Shown piece after piece: positions 33,751-45,210 of a DNA stretch of 64,000 bases. The notes under the pieces were generated by a model that was given only the letters and a program-made list of their open reading frames with translations, searched no databases and was not told where the DNA came from. Made by a program: the position numbers and the translations under genes. The stretch lies in assembly GCF_017591435.1 (NCBI RefSeq), contig NC_059300.1, positions 18,499,436-18,563,435 on the forward strand, in the 5' to 3' direction. The DNA is from Portunus trituberculatus (taxonomy: Eukaryota; Arthropoda; Malacostraca; Decapoda; Portunidae). Position 1 is the stretch's first letter. Each line of letters starts with the position of its first letter.

Positions 33751-34875
33751 TGGTCATGTGTCAAACTTATTAAGTTTATATTCAAGAGTAACAGAATGAC
33801 TGGAAAGCAGACATGGATGGGTGGACACAGTATACCTTGACATAAAAAAAAGATTTTGATAAAGTCCCTAATGGAAGACTACTTTGGAAACTAGAAAACA
33901 TACGAGGACTACGAGGAACTTTGCTAGAATGGACAAGAGATTATTTGAAGGACAGGGAGATGAGAACTTAGATCAGAGATACATATTCATCTTGGGATAA
34001 AATAACAAGTGGAGTGCCACAAGGGTCAGTGTTAGCCCCCATTATGTTCCAGGTTTATGTAAATGACACTCACAATGGGTAAACAGTTATATTAATTTAT
34101 TTGCTGATGACGTAAAGCTGCTAAGAGTAATCAAAACCCGAGAGGACTGTTTGCTGCTACAGGAAGATATAAACAAAATCTACGAGCACAGTAAGAAGTG
34201 GAAGTTGGAATTCAATGCCAAGAAATGTCACATAATGGAACTAGGAAAGAGTAAGAGAAGACTGGTATGGAAGTATCTGATGGGAGAGGAACAAATAATT
34301 TAAGACTAAAGAGGAAAAAGATGTGGGAGTGATTATACGGGAAAATCTGAACCCTGAAAATCACATAAGCAAGATATTTGGATTATCATATAAAATGTTG
34401 ACTAACAAAAGAGTAGCATTTCAATTCATGGACAAAGATATGTTGAAAAAAAATCATCACAAGTATGATACAGCCAAAGCTGGAATATGCAGCTGTGGTG
34501 TGGTCTCTGAGCTCTAAAAAAAATATATAAGAAAATTAGAACAGATAAAGAAGATTGCTACAAAGATGGTGTTGGAACTAATGGACCTAATATATGAAGA
34601 AAGGCTGGAGGAAATGGGAATGCCAACCTTGCAAGATAGAAGAGAATGAGGAGACCCAATAACAATGTACAAGATAGTCAATGGCATTGAAAAGATAGAC
34701 AAGGCCTGGTGCTGATGACAGAAGAAGATAGAAGGACAAGAGGACATGTAAAGATCAGGATGAGGCAGTATGATAAGGATATTGGAAAATACAGTTTTCC
34801 ACATAGAAAAGTGAAGAAGTGGAATGTATTAAATATGAGCCCTGCTCGAACCCTATACAATAAAACTAGGTAAAT
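33751..34875 (+). mobile_element. LINE-B copy 2, 5'-truncated
   Basis: Starts within the RT (TGGTCATGTGTCAAAC...) and continues through GVPQGSVLAPIMFQ, LFADDVKLL and the C-terminus to the 3' UTR ending ACTAGGTAAATACACAC. It contains frameshifts and stops, and no Tigger insertion. It directly follows an (AC)n tract. Confidence 0.9.
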
Positions 34876-35056
<181 letters not shown>

Positions 35057-35115
35057 TAAGTAAACTGAATTGGTCTCTCTGTATTTTGGATCCTTTAAAG
35101 ATATTTTTTAAGCCA

Positions 35116-35331
35116 TCACTGTAAAAGTAGTATCTCAAAGTCAGTCATGGGCATCAAAACAAAATTGGTGAAATCTTCATCTATTCTCAAATCTACCAAA
35201 TGCAAATCACCATTAAAGGCTTGTTTTGAAAAGAAATTCCTCACCCACCACTTCTTTTCTTGTCCTTCCTTGAATTTATCAAAGATACTACGTAAAAACA
35301 CTGCAGCAATCTTTACAATTATTGTAGGCAT
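35116..35331 (-). pseudogene. PIF/Harbinger-like transposase exon fragment
   Basis: The minus frame contains KKWWVRNFFSKQAFNGDLHL and then RIDEDFTNFVLMPMTDFEIL. This resembles the N-terminal block of Harbinger transposases and HARBI1-like proteins (RxWWVRP..., DxxxFxxYFRMSxETFxELL). A TGA follows at once and no catalytic domain is nearby, so it looks like an isolated relic. A host HARBI-derived exon cannot be excluded. Confidence 0.45.
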
Positions 35332-35437
35332 GATGATAACAAAGGCTTAGATAGAAAACACTGTCTGGAAACATTGGTTGGTAATCAAACAGGCCTTAAA
35401 GGTGAGTATATGCCTCCTAATTTATTAAAAATAAATA

Positions 35438-35851
35438 CAGTGGTGCCTCACGGTAACAGACTTTGCAGTGTAATGGATTTTGTTCAGTAATGGACTGGAC
35501 TAACCTAACCTAACCAAGTTTTTGGGGACCATTATGTCAGCTTTAATTTTTTCCCCATGAATTCATAGTTCTTGAGTGGCTGACCAGCCATGTGGATGAA
35601 TACACATATGACATGATAAACAAGTCAAAAAAGGCATGCTAGATACCATTTTAACTTGTTTTGTTTGTCTACAATTTACAAAATTTGTAATTAGGTGGAA
35701 AGTGACGACCACTTGCCTGTGGAGGTCACCGGGGTACACTCATAGTGATTTGTGGTCTCTGGCTGGTTGGACCTGTGGCCTGCCAGAGTGAAATGCTAGT
35801 TAGGTATTTCTGTTTGAGTGTTGTTGAGCAAATGAGGATAATGACACTGCC

Positions 35852-35933
<82 letters not shown>

Positions 35934-36903
35934 TCACAGCTGGCAAATGTGCAGACGACAGACAAATGCAAACTAAACTCTCTAATCACTTGATTTTTGT
36001 CTTCATTTACTGGTCTCTGGAGGTCTACAATATCATTTCTTTCTTCCTTTGACTGAGGGGTAATTTAGTATGAAGTGGACTCTTCTTGTAAATGACATAA
36101 TGAGCAAAGTGTTGCATCAGTGGGTTGATGGCAAAAGCCATCAACCTCTCTCTCTCCAGAAGCATTTGCTCACATTGCAGAATACTGCCTTAGATTGGCT
36201 ATGAAGGTGGCTATATGGCAAGTTCGCAGCAGGCAATACTCTATAGCAAGACTGCATAAGGTGAGAGCAAGTGAGGTATCATACTTGGCAGTGTAGCACT
36301 TCCCTGCTAAAATGCCATGTTTAGGATAGGGGAACACTTTTCTATAAAGAATACATCTTCATTTTTACCTCAGTGGCAATGTGGAACAAATATTAGAAGG
36401 ATTTCAGAAACACACCAATTTATATAGAAAAGAGGGAGAGAAAGACAGAGAAAGAGGGTAAGGAGATGGAATGCCATTAAAGAAAGTAGGTGGCAATAGT
36501 GTGGACTTTGATGATCCTTTGTCTTCCTTCCCCTTTTTTGTCACCTCAGCAAAGTCCTTCGGGCAGTCATTAAATGATTGTTAAAGATGCCACTGAACCA
36601 CATGGGAATCGGCCTTTACACAAAATGGGAAGCTATGTCTTTAATTCATCCATTCTTGGTAGGACAAATTTTTATTACAGTACACTTCTTAAAAGATAAT
36701 GAACTTTTATTTCATCACTGAGTGTAAAATAAGACAGATTAAATTATCAGAATAATTTTTTGTATTATCAAACGAGAATAAACTACAATAAGGGAAAGGG
36801 GGCGTTTAAGGGTCTCACAGAGAAACTACTCTCAGTAACGAACAATTCGCGGCAATGGACAACCCCTCACCCCCGAAGTGTCTGTTATCACAAGGCACCA
36901 CTG
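35438..36903. mobile_element. TIR element D1 (Tigger-like)
   Basis: The ends are CAGTGGTGCCTCACGGTAAC and GTTATCACAAGGCACCACTG, flanked by TA. It contains an internal (AG)n at 35856-35931, a CT-rich stretch at 36148-36160 and a short hairpin (GGTTGATGGC AAAA GCCATCAACC) near 36123. A second, inverted copy is D2 at 45567. No transposase frame is seen. Confidence 0.88.
35856..35931. repeat. (AG)n microsatellite inside D1
   Basis: A run of 76 bases whose position corresponds to the (CT)n at 49592-49630 in D2. Confidence 0.95.
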
Positions 36904-36905
36904 TA

Positions 36906-37446
36906 CTAGGGTCTTGATGTTACAGTAGAAGAAAATTTTATTTCAAGTTCAGCTACATGAATATACAGATTAAAATAGATGACTGGAAATCATAAGTAAA
37001 CCTCCTACAGTTGATTACCACACTGTACTTAGTGCTTTATCTCAACAACCTCCTCCTCACCGTAACAATTATCTACCAGTTCGCTGAAACATTTGCTCAC
37101 CGTCTGCTACCTTCAAGTGACAAACTTCGAAACTTTGTAATTTCACTACACCAATGTGCCTAAACAAATGCATATGAGAGAATGATATTTTTTCCTATAC
37201 TTTTCAATACAATCTTTATCTTATAAAAATAAAATTTCTTTTTTGAAAATCTCTTCTTTAAGCCAATAACTGTGTACCATGGGTATGACCACTGAAACCT
37301 TATAGGAAGCAGTCTATACACTAAATCTGCAATTTCTTCCAATACTGCTCTGCAGTGTTGTAATGCCCATTATTATTTTGTCACTTATAAGTATAATACA
37401 AATAGATATTTAATTTACCTTTTCTGCTAAGGGAATAAATGGCCTG
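36906..37446. other. Likely 3' UTR or downstream flank of the small membrane-protein gene
   Basis: On the minus strand this follows the TAG at 37447. No other gene or repeat is recognised. Confidence 0.3.
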
Positions 37447-37506
37447 CTACTCTTCTTTCTTAAGTCCCAGTTTCTTTTCCATCCCTTCCCTAAGGTATCT
37501 GGCACC
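37447..37506 (-). CDS. Unknown small membrane protein, exon 2 (residues 55-73)
   Basis: After a good acceptor (TTTGCTTCCACAG) the phase-0 frame encodes GARYLREGMEKKLGLKKEE and a TAG stop. The Lys/Glu-rich helix is a plausible C-terminal tail for the exon at 45211-45372, giving a 73-residue protein. The intervening intron of 7.7 kb contains a complete DIRS retrotransposon. Transcript data would be needed to confirm the join. Confidence 0.5.
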   Translation of the reverse strand, partial: GARYLREGMEKKLGLKKEE

Positions 37507-37576
37507 CTGTGGAAGCAAAGACAGCATTTCAAAATAAATAAAAAAAATAATAAATGAATAAATAAATACTACTACA

Positions 37577-37617
37577 ACAACTACTAGTACTACTACTACT
37601 ACTACTACTACTACTAG
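37577..37617. repeat. (CTA)n trinucleotide repeat
   Basis: About 13 slightly imperfect units beside the exon at 37447-37506. Confidence 0.9.
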
Positions 37618-38270
37618 ACTAATGAATAAATAAACAAATAAATAAATGAATGAATTAATCAATTGAAAATAAATCTTAAAATCATGCAGTAATCTAAATC
37701 ATTAACCCATAAATTGCAGGCCACATCTCAGGGTAGAAAGCATTTAAGTGTGAACTACACATTAGGCTATAGGAACTTCAATAATTTTTCTCAAAAGTTC
37801 CCTCACTTGTACTGATGAATATGCATAGTGTTGTGTACTGGGATGCCTATTGACTAATTTCTGCCTGGCAGGTATCACTTAACCCATTGAACTATGACAC
37901 ATATCATATGATGATCAACATGGAACAGCAACTTACTTCAAATGATCTAAAGGCTATTTATTACAAGTGCAAGTGTGTTGAGGATACACTAGAAGAAACT
38001 TTAACTTTATAGTAGTATATTATGGAAACAGTCAAGCCTACTGTACAGATAAAAATTTCCTACCGTTTATCACTGTACTGTGTTGAGTACTTTATTCAAT
38101 CATCCTCCTTCTCACAAAAATAATCTCTCCATCACCTCACTAACCTCTACAAAAACAACCTTCCAGCTGGCTGACTGAAACACCACCTTACTATACTGCC
38201 ATGCTTGAACTAATGTATATAATGAACTAATAATATTTTTATTAAAGTAAAAACTTTTTATGTGAATATA

Positions 38271-38431
38271 CTTACCCATATGTAATTACATATGCCTATA
38301 TGCCATTATTCCTACACTCAGCACAGAAAATGAACCAACACCTCTATATAGAGATCATGCCTATAAAAGTACCACATCACCCAGCACTGGTAACCACCAG
38401 CACAGCTGGTCAACCATACCTCAGATCCTTT
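38271..38431. repeat. DIRS left inverted terminal repeat
   Basis: Reverse complement contains AGGATCTGAGGTATGGTTG, GTGATGTGGTACTTTTATAG and ATCTCTATATAGAGGTG, matching 44862-45025. Confidence 0.9.
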
Positions 38432-38456
38432 CTACCAAAATTGACAAACTTGCTGT

Positions 38457-38560
38457 GTAATTACATATAGGTAAGTACATATATTCACAAAAAAGTTTTT
38501 ATTTTAAAAATCTATTTTGTTGCTGCATATACTAATTACCTATATGTAATTACATATGCC
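38457..38560. repeat. DIRS internal complementary region
   Basis: The first half (TAGGTAAGTACATATATTCA...) matches the reverse complement of the left outer end (38243-38290). The second half (TTGCTGCATATACTAATTAC...) matches the reverse complement of the right outer end (45010-45052). Confidence 0.85.
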
Positions 38561-38770
38561 AGATTCCCATGTATAGGTGGGAGGGTCTAACAAACCCGAA
38601 GATGGAAGACACGATCTCCAAAATCGCCAAAACTCCAAAAAACTAAAAATAATGTATCCGTAAATCTTTGTGGCTGACAAGAAGGGAAAACCAGAACGAA
38701 ACTAAACCAGCATCAGTGAACAACCCTCAGCGCCAAAACTATCGGCCTAAGGGAAAAGGTATCTAAATAC

Positions 38771-39660
38771 CTATGAGTAACATCCCTTAGGTAAAAGGAG
38801 GCAAAGGTGGTCATACTCTTCCACATAGCCAGCCTTGAGGACCAAGACCAGACTCTTAATTTTTCTCAAGAGAACACTGGTCGCAATAGCCCGAACCTCA
38901 TGAGCATTAACTTTCAGAAGGCGCGACTTCACCTCCGAGGCACTCACATAGGCCCTCCGAATCACCTGACAAATCCACTTAGACAAGGTATGAGGGTGGA
39001 CAGCTCATCTGAGATCCGAAACCGTGACCAACAACCTAGAGCAGGCCAGCCGACAATCCCTAGACCTGCAAAGATACTCATGGACTGCCCGAACCGGAAA
39101 AAGAAGGTGATCTACCTCATCCTCCCTGACAAAATCAAGAAAAGCTGGAATAATGAACTCGTCGAAGGAACGCTGGCCCGGACACTGAGTCTTAGCCAGG
39201 AAATCGGGGCCAAAGGAAAAGGTCATGGACGTCCAACCTTTGGAGTGACACACCTCAGCCAACAGGCCGTGAAGCCCACTAACCCGACAAGCCGAAGCGA
39301 GCGCCACAAGAAACACAGTCTTAAGCGAGATGTCTCTCAGCGAGGCTGTCCGCAAGGGCTCACAAGGAGGACATAACAAGGACCGAAGGACCAGAGAAAG
39401 GTCCCAGCCAGGTAACCGAGGCGAACGAGGTGGACAAGAGACCACAAAGGAGCGGAACAGAGAAGAAAGGTCAGGATCAGTGGAAAGGTCTATGCCTTAC
39501 TGACGCACAACAATAACTCCTAATCGCTAACACTGACAGGCGCTTAGACTCAAAAAGGAAAATAAAAAAAGTCTGCCAGCTGCACTACAGAGGCAGAGCA
39601 CAGATCCAAACCCCTCAACTCACACCAACCACAAAAGACTCTCTACTTCACCTGGTAAAC
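38771..39660 (-). pseudogene. DIRS tyrosine recombinase, interrupted frame
   Basis: Frames at 39005-39445 and 38771-38986 contain LPGWDLSLVLRSL, SLKTVFLVALASACRVSGL (the region of the first catalytic Arg) and, after a stop at about 39003, VNAHEVRAIATS, the HxxR catalytic box. This is the integrase-like enzyme DIRS elements use in place of a DDE integrase. An in-frame stop separates the two halves, so this copy is unlikely to be active. Confidence 0.85.
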
Positions 39661-41117
39661 TGAGGCGGAGGACTGCCTGACTGGTCGAGACATGAACTTA
39701 GCAGCCTTGCACAATAAACCTCGCGCTCGGAAGAAATGCTGGAGAATCGCCACGTGTGAAGATGGAGCTTCTCTGGAGAACCGTGGAAGAGGGGACGGTG
39801 AGGTTGTTGAAGGAGAGACCGCTACATGGGAAGAACCCAGGGTCTGTCCACAAGCAGATCCAGCAACAGGGGAAACCAGTCTGCCTGAGGCTAGAAAGGA
39901 GCAACTAGTGTCATACGCACAGCCCACGACTCGCGAACTCTTACCAGAACACGGCGGATCAGAGCGAACGGTGGAAAGGCATACAGATCCAGACTGTCCC
40001 ACGGAAAAGAGATCCAGAAGAGGAGATACATACAGGGACAGATGACGAGTCAGTGCTGTGGCAAACAGATCTACCAGAGGAGACCCACACACCTGGAAAA
40101 CTTTCCTGCAAATTTTGGGATGTAGGGTCCACTCTGACCCAACACACTCCTGACTGAGCACATCCGCAATCACATTGCAGCGTCCTGGAACGAAAAACGG
40201 GCACAGAGAGATGGAATGGCTCTCGCACCACCGGAGAACCGTCCCTGCTAAGGCTGACAGTGGTTCGGAACGAGTGCCCCCGGACTTCCTGAGATAGGTG
40301 ACCATTGTCGAGATGTCGGGCATCACAGACACCACCGACCCCAACAAGGCCTGCTGAAAACTCTGGAGAGCCCGAAAGACCGCCAAAAGCTCCAGATGAT
40401 TTATGTGGACCCCTGCTCCTCCACAGTCCAGACTCCTGAAGCCAGGGAATCTCCCAAGTGAACTCCCCACCTGAGCTGGGAAGCATCCAAAAATTGGGTC
40501 TGTTCTGGGGGGCACCACCAAGAACTGGGCACCTTTCAGAAGTTGATTCGGAACCAACCGCCAAGCGAGGTCTTGCAAACACTGATGATTTGGAGCCACC
40601 CGCCTCCAATCTAGGTTGGAAGCAGCCCGCCAATTCCTCTTTAGGCACCACTGCACAGCCCACATCTGCAGGAACCCACCTGGCATAAACCATGCTAGGG
40701 ATGCAAGATGTCTCAGCAAAGACCTCTAGAGGGACACTGGTGGAGTCTTGGCCAGCAGAAATTGTCGGGCCACTGCCTGAAAATGGCTGACCCAATCTGG
40801 CGACATGAAGACTCGGGCTCTGACGGTGTCAAGAATCATACCCAAAAACTGCTTCCTCTGACTGGAAGACAGATCGGATTTGGCCCAGTTGACCTGAATC
40901 CCCACCCAAGAACACAGAAGCAGAAGAGATCGGGCATGGTCGAGGCATGAAGCCCAAGAAGGACTGGAAACTAGCCAATCGTCCAGATAGCGACGCAAGG
41001 GTATGCTGAGGCGATGGGCCCAAGCCATCACCTTGGTAAAGACCTGAGGAGCCGTGGGAAGGCCAAAGCACAGAGTCTGGAACTGGTAAACTCTGCCCTG
41101 CCAGACGAACCACATGT
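39643..41117 (-). pseudogene. DIRS RT C-terminal half and RNase H-like domain
   Basis: From the Tigger insertion point the minus strand encodes MWFVWQGRVYQFQTLCFGLP, then RRYLDDWLV (the YLDD catalytic box) and SQRKQFLGMILD. The RNase H-like domain follows with VHINHLELLAVFRAL and FVPGRCNVIADVLSQ, continuing to the LVDLFAT motif typical of DIRS. A frameshift lies near 40720, where two overlapping frames meet. Confidence 0.88.
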
Positions 41118-41118
41118 A

Positions 41119-42003
41119 CAGGCAACCCCGCTTAACAAACGGGTTACGTTCCTAAAAAAATTTTTGTTAAGTGAACCAATTATAACAAGTTTGACCCCTG
41201 AGTTGAACTTCCATTGAAAGTAAAAAAAACCAGCGAGAGTGCATCATAGTACAGGGAAATGTTTAATGAAAGTAGAAATTATCAAGTTAAACATTTAGGC
41301 AGTTTAAGTCATTATAATGTACACTAATGTATGTATGTAACTTTATAATGTTGATGATCTTAAATTTATGAAAGGAGGGAGAGTGAAACGGGAAAGACAC
41401 TAACTGGCAACCTGTGGAATGTAAACAAAAGGCGCATCATTGTACCGCATTCATAACTTATGTACCACATTTCCACAAGGCTTTCCATTTTATCCATTGC
41501 AGAGTCACGAGTTAAGGTGGTTCTTTTAGCTTGCAAGGACGATACGGTCTCACCAGCCTTCTTAATAGAGTCTGCTGACTTGAAAATAGTAGAGACAGTA
41601 GATGGAGTCAAGCCATGGTGGCGAGCAATGCTATTAGTTTCTATCGAGTCTGTGAATAAGAGTAAGAGACTTCCAGGACCAGGTCTTCTTAGCAACGCTG
41701 GGCGACATTGCAGAGCGTTTTGGTGGCATGATGAGCGAGGGAAGACAAACTGCTGCTTGACGCTATTATTGTTTTAAACTAAGGGGAGTGAATGGTGCGC
41801 ATTTTGTCCACAAGAGGCGCTAGTGTATTCAAAAGCCTGTTGGTTTGCGTGATACGCGGGGCTTTCAAACTTGGAAAAAATTACCTGGATAAAATTTCAT
41901 TAAAGTGAGTTTGGTGTTCGTTAAACGAGCAGATGGTAGTAAAAGGAAACGTCATTGTAGCGAAATTTCGTTGTGTGAACCTTTGTTTAGTTGGGGTTGC
42001 CTG
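41119..42003 (-). mobile_element. Tigger/pogo-like element H2, inserted in the DIRS RT
   Basis: The ends are CAGGCAACCCCGCTTAACAA and TTGGGGTTGCCTG, flanked by TA (41117-41118, 42004-42005). The DIRS frame reads HPQSRKY up to the right border and MWFVWQG from the left border, so the insertion site lies inside the RT at an AAGTACATG-like sequence. The minus strand holds a CENP-B-type HTH remnant (RHHGLTPSTVSTIFKSADSI, 41460-41650). Confidence 0.93.
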
Positions 42004-42514
42004 TACTTGCGTGACTGAGGGTGGACAAGAACCTGATAGTAAGCAACCCACAGGTCCAAGGACACCATCCACTCGCCCTTGGCCATTGACTCTAGCACTG
42101 ACGAAACTGTCTCCATGCAAAAGTAGGTCACCACCAGGAAACAATTTTAGACTGAAAGGTCACAAATCAGCATCCAGTCCCCCTGTGCCCAAGGAAGAAG
42201 TGAAAATAGAACCCAACCTGAGGGTCTACCATTGGTTCTATAGCTCCTTTTACCAGCATCTTGGAAACTGCGGCTGCAAGAGCCAAATGACGATCTGAGC
42301 CCTCTCTGTACGCTGGAAACTCCACAGGCATGCTCAAGAAGGGGATGATCCCTGAGGAAGGGGAGAACGTAACCATACTGAAGGATCTTGACCACCCACT
42401 CGCAGGCCCTGATGTTCTCCCACTCTTGCCAGTGCTGCTGCAGACAAGCCCAACTTGCAGCGGCACCTCTGCAGCATCCCTAGCGAGATCCCCAATGGCC
42501 CCTAGAGCGGCCAT
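42004..42514 (-). pseudogene. DIRS RT N-terminal half
   Basis: Minus frames encode WVVKILQYGYVLPF, PVEFPAYREGSDRHLALAAA, LVKGAIEPM and ESMAKGEWMVSLDLWVAYYQ, the last containing the first catalytic Asp motif of DIRS reverse transcriptases (VSLDLKDAYxHVP). At least one frameshift separates the segments near 42150-42300. Confidence 0.85.
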
Positions 42515-42873
42515 GGAAGAATCCTCGAGTGAAAGGAACCACTTGCCTTAGGAGCAGGAGGGGACGGAACAGAGGGAGGAGCAACTGGTGCAAGGTGTCA
42601 GGAACCAATGGCACGACCAGCCTTAGCCCTGACGCCCCGAGCTGTGGAAGCCAGGCCACGAGCAATCTAGGATACGAGGGACCGTTGCGAGGACTCAAGC
42701 TCCTTCTGCTCTACAGCTGCCAGTCTGACCATCAAAAAGGTGGGAGCCAACGGGGAAAGACATCAATTGCCGTCTCTCCCGGTCACCATAGGTATTAGGG
42801 AGGTTTTTCACCACAGCCTGTCTGCGTAACATCCTCATCCTCAAACGGAGCATTTCACAAGGCTGCATAATAT

Positions 42874-44842
42874 CTAAATTTGCCCTGGCAAGAGCTCCCA
42901 GGCAGTCCAAGTCCCTCTGGGGGCAGCACTGGAAAGGCCAGCAAGGGCCCCCAAAACTTGATCTGTCCAGGAAGTGATATCAACCAGACTACTCAAAATA
43001 ACCTCTAATTGAGTAGCCATATGCCAGGGAAGACTCACAGCCAGATCTTTACTCTCCACCAAATGAAGCACCTCATCATTGAGAGGAGGAGCCCCACAGG
43101 AATCTCCTTCTGGAGTGTACCCCCTCTCCACCCTTGAAGCCCACCTCCTGGGCAAGGCGAACTTGGCTGAAGCTAAAGACGGATTAGGGATCCCCAGGGA
43201 ACATCCCAGTTGTTCCCTGCAAACCTCCAGAGCCAGGGGAGAACGAGGCAGCACCAAGGGAGTGGGGCCAGGCCGTGAAGTCCCCGAGGTGAGCTCGACC
43301 CCAGTCTGAAGAGTGGAAGCAAGAGAAGACGGTATGGGGAGACCTAAGCACTCTCTCACTGAGGTAATAAGCTCATGAAAGGAGGCTGCACCCTCCTCGT
43401 CCAGAGTGCCAGCCTCCCCCGAGGGAATGTCATCACAAACCTCATCCACCTCTTCAGAAAACGAAGGCCAGCCCGTGGCAGCAACCTGACTAACTACTCC
43501 ACCACCAGGGTCAGCACCCGCATCAACTGGCCGGGGCGGGACCTGCGAGGACATTGACCAATGCAGCATGAGGCAGGCCCATGGAAGACATGCCTGCCGA
43601 GCCTGCAAAATTGCCATCACCCAGCAACCCACCAGGGAGTGGTCCTGCATGAAGTCCCGTTTCTCTGCCACCAACAAGGCCCGAGTAGGAGACTGGAACG
43701 GCGGGAGCTGGCTCCCCACAAACCACTGAGGCCTTACCAGAGAGAGGAGCTGCGTGTAGACTCAATCCACTGACCCCAGGACCGGCCACAGAAAAAACAG
43801 GATCAGCGGGACCCTGCAAACCACTTAATCCTGGAGCCACACCGGGGAGTGGGGCTGCATGCAAGCTCATTCCACCGAGACCTGAAAACTCCCTGGAAGC
43901 ACCTGACATAGCGGGAGTCTGTACCACACTCACTCCTGGGGCCGCACTCAACCTCACACCCCCATAACCAGAGAAGTCTGCCAAAGAGCCTGAAACAGTG
44001 TGGAGGACTGGACCCCACCTCACTCCCAGAGCCAGACTAAGGAGAGGGGCTGCACACATGCTAACTTTACCAAGCCCCGATAACTCTGTGGAAGGGCCAG
44101 GAACAGTGGGAGAAGGCACACCACTCGCTACCGGCGGCAGGGCAGAGCGTGGGGCTGCACACAAACTCACTCCCCCTACCGCCAACTCCAGGGCAGGGCT
44201 TGAAACAGAGGGAGACTGCCTCCCACCCACACCTGGAGCCAAACCAGGGAGAGGGGACACACTGAGACTCACACCACTACAACCAGCAGCCACCCTGCAA
44301 GGCCTGAGCCGGGGGGGAAACCGGGGCCCCTTTACACCCAGCACCAACCTGGGAGGCGGACGCACACTTGCTCCACCGTCTGCAAACCCTGAAAATGTGG
44401 AACTGGAGGCAAGAGGCAACAAGACTGCTGACAATTGGGCAATAGAAGCCTTCATATAGCCAGATCAGACTCTACGGCAACAAACCTGCTAGCCCAAGGG
44501 GCCTCAGAAGCCAGCTTCTGCCGGCGAGAACACTTCTCACTGGAACCGCCAGACGACTTTGCCCACTTTTCCTTAGCAGAACGCTTCTCAGCATCCTTCA
44601 CAAACACTTGGAACTTGAGAAGGGAGAGGTGGGAACACTCACTACACCAGTCTTCGGCCGAACACATGGCAGGCCAACAAGACACACAGTGGGAATGCGG
44701 CTCTAAAGCCTTGCCTGGCAACCACCTCTTGCATCCAACACATCTCCGAGTGGCCATGGTAACTCCGGGAGAAGTAGAAATGGAAGCGGCAAGGAAGCGG
44801 GCACCAAAAAAGGCAGGAAGAAGCGAGAAGAGACGCAGGTGA
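42874..44842 (-). pseudogene. DIRS gag-like region with zinc-binding N-terminus and tandem protein repeats
   Basis: From an ATG near 44760 the minus strand encodes ATRRCVGCKRWLPGKALEPH, then HCVSCW and further Cys residues, a probable zinc-binding head, followed by a Lys/Ser-rich stretch and a stop at 44452. A second frame (43523-44455) contains about seven degenerate repeats of roughly 35 residues built on VSLHAAPLxxxAPGVxG and FSGLGG. A third (42874-43719) ends LVDITSWTDQVLGALAGL. By position these are the gag/capsid products, now in several frames. Confidence 0.65.
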
Positions 44843-44861
44843 TCACTGTGCCGAGCACAGA

Positions 44862-45025
44862 AAGGATCTGAGGTATGGTTGGCCAGCTGGGTTGGTGGTT
44901 CCCAGCACGCATGCGCACGGGGGTGATGTGGTACTTTTATAGGCACGATCTCTATATAGAGGTGCTGGTTGATTTTCTGAGCTGAGTGTGGGAATAATGA
45001 CATATAGGCATATGTAATTACATAA
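44862..45025. repeat. DIRS right inverted terminal repeat
   Basis: Inverted partner of 38271-38431, with a short GC-containing insertion (GCACGCATGCGCACGG) not present in the left copy. Confidence 0.9.
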
Positions 45026-45121
45026 GGTAATTAATATATGTAGCAACAAATTTAGTTTTCCTGCACTTTTCCATGCAAAAGAATAAAAATGATTTTTCTG
45101 AGAACACAATATTTAAATTTT

Positions 45122-45123
<2 letters not shown>

Positions 45124-45199
<76 letters not shown>
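45124..45199. repeat. (AG)n microsatellite beside a splice donor
   Basis: A run of about 75 bases ending roughly a dozen bases from the donor of the exon at 45211-45372. Confidence 0.95.
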
Positions 45200-45200
<1 letters not shown>

Positions 45201-45210
45201 CCCAACTTAC

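Larger units (their letters stand above)
38243..45052 (-). mobile_element. DIRS-type tyrosine-recombinase retrotransposon, complete structure
   Basis: Minus-strand order: gag-like frames, reverse transcriptase, RNase H-like domain, tyrosine recombinase. Outer inverted repeats lie at 38271-38431 and 44862-45025. An internal complementary region at about 38457-38560 combines segments complementary to both outer ends, which is diagnostic of the DIRS replication cycle through a circular DNA. The element is interrupted by Tigger H2 (41119-42003) and carries scattered frameshifts. It sits in the intron of the 73-residue protein gene. Outermost ends are approximate because DIRS elements make no target duplication. 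Confidence 0.9.

Noticed and set aside
35500..35516. Telomere-like CCTAA repeats
   Set aside because: Only about three units inside element D1; similar short runs at 17735 and 15318 look incidental.
43079..44459. Several plus-strand frames of 60-153 codons
   Set aside because: Antisense of the GC-rich DIRS gag region; they overlap the better supported minus-strand frames.
45052..45198. Extension of the small membrane protein by a Ser-Leu repeat tail
   Set aside because: The repeat is the (AG)n microsatellite read past a consensus GTAAGT donor at 45205-45210; the frame should be spliced.
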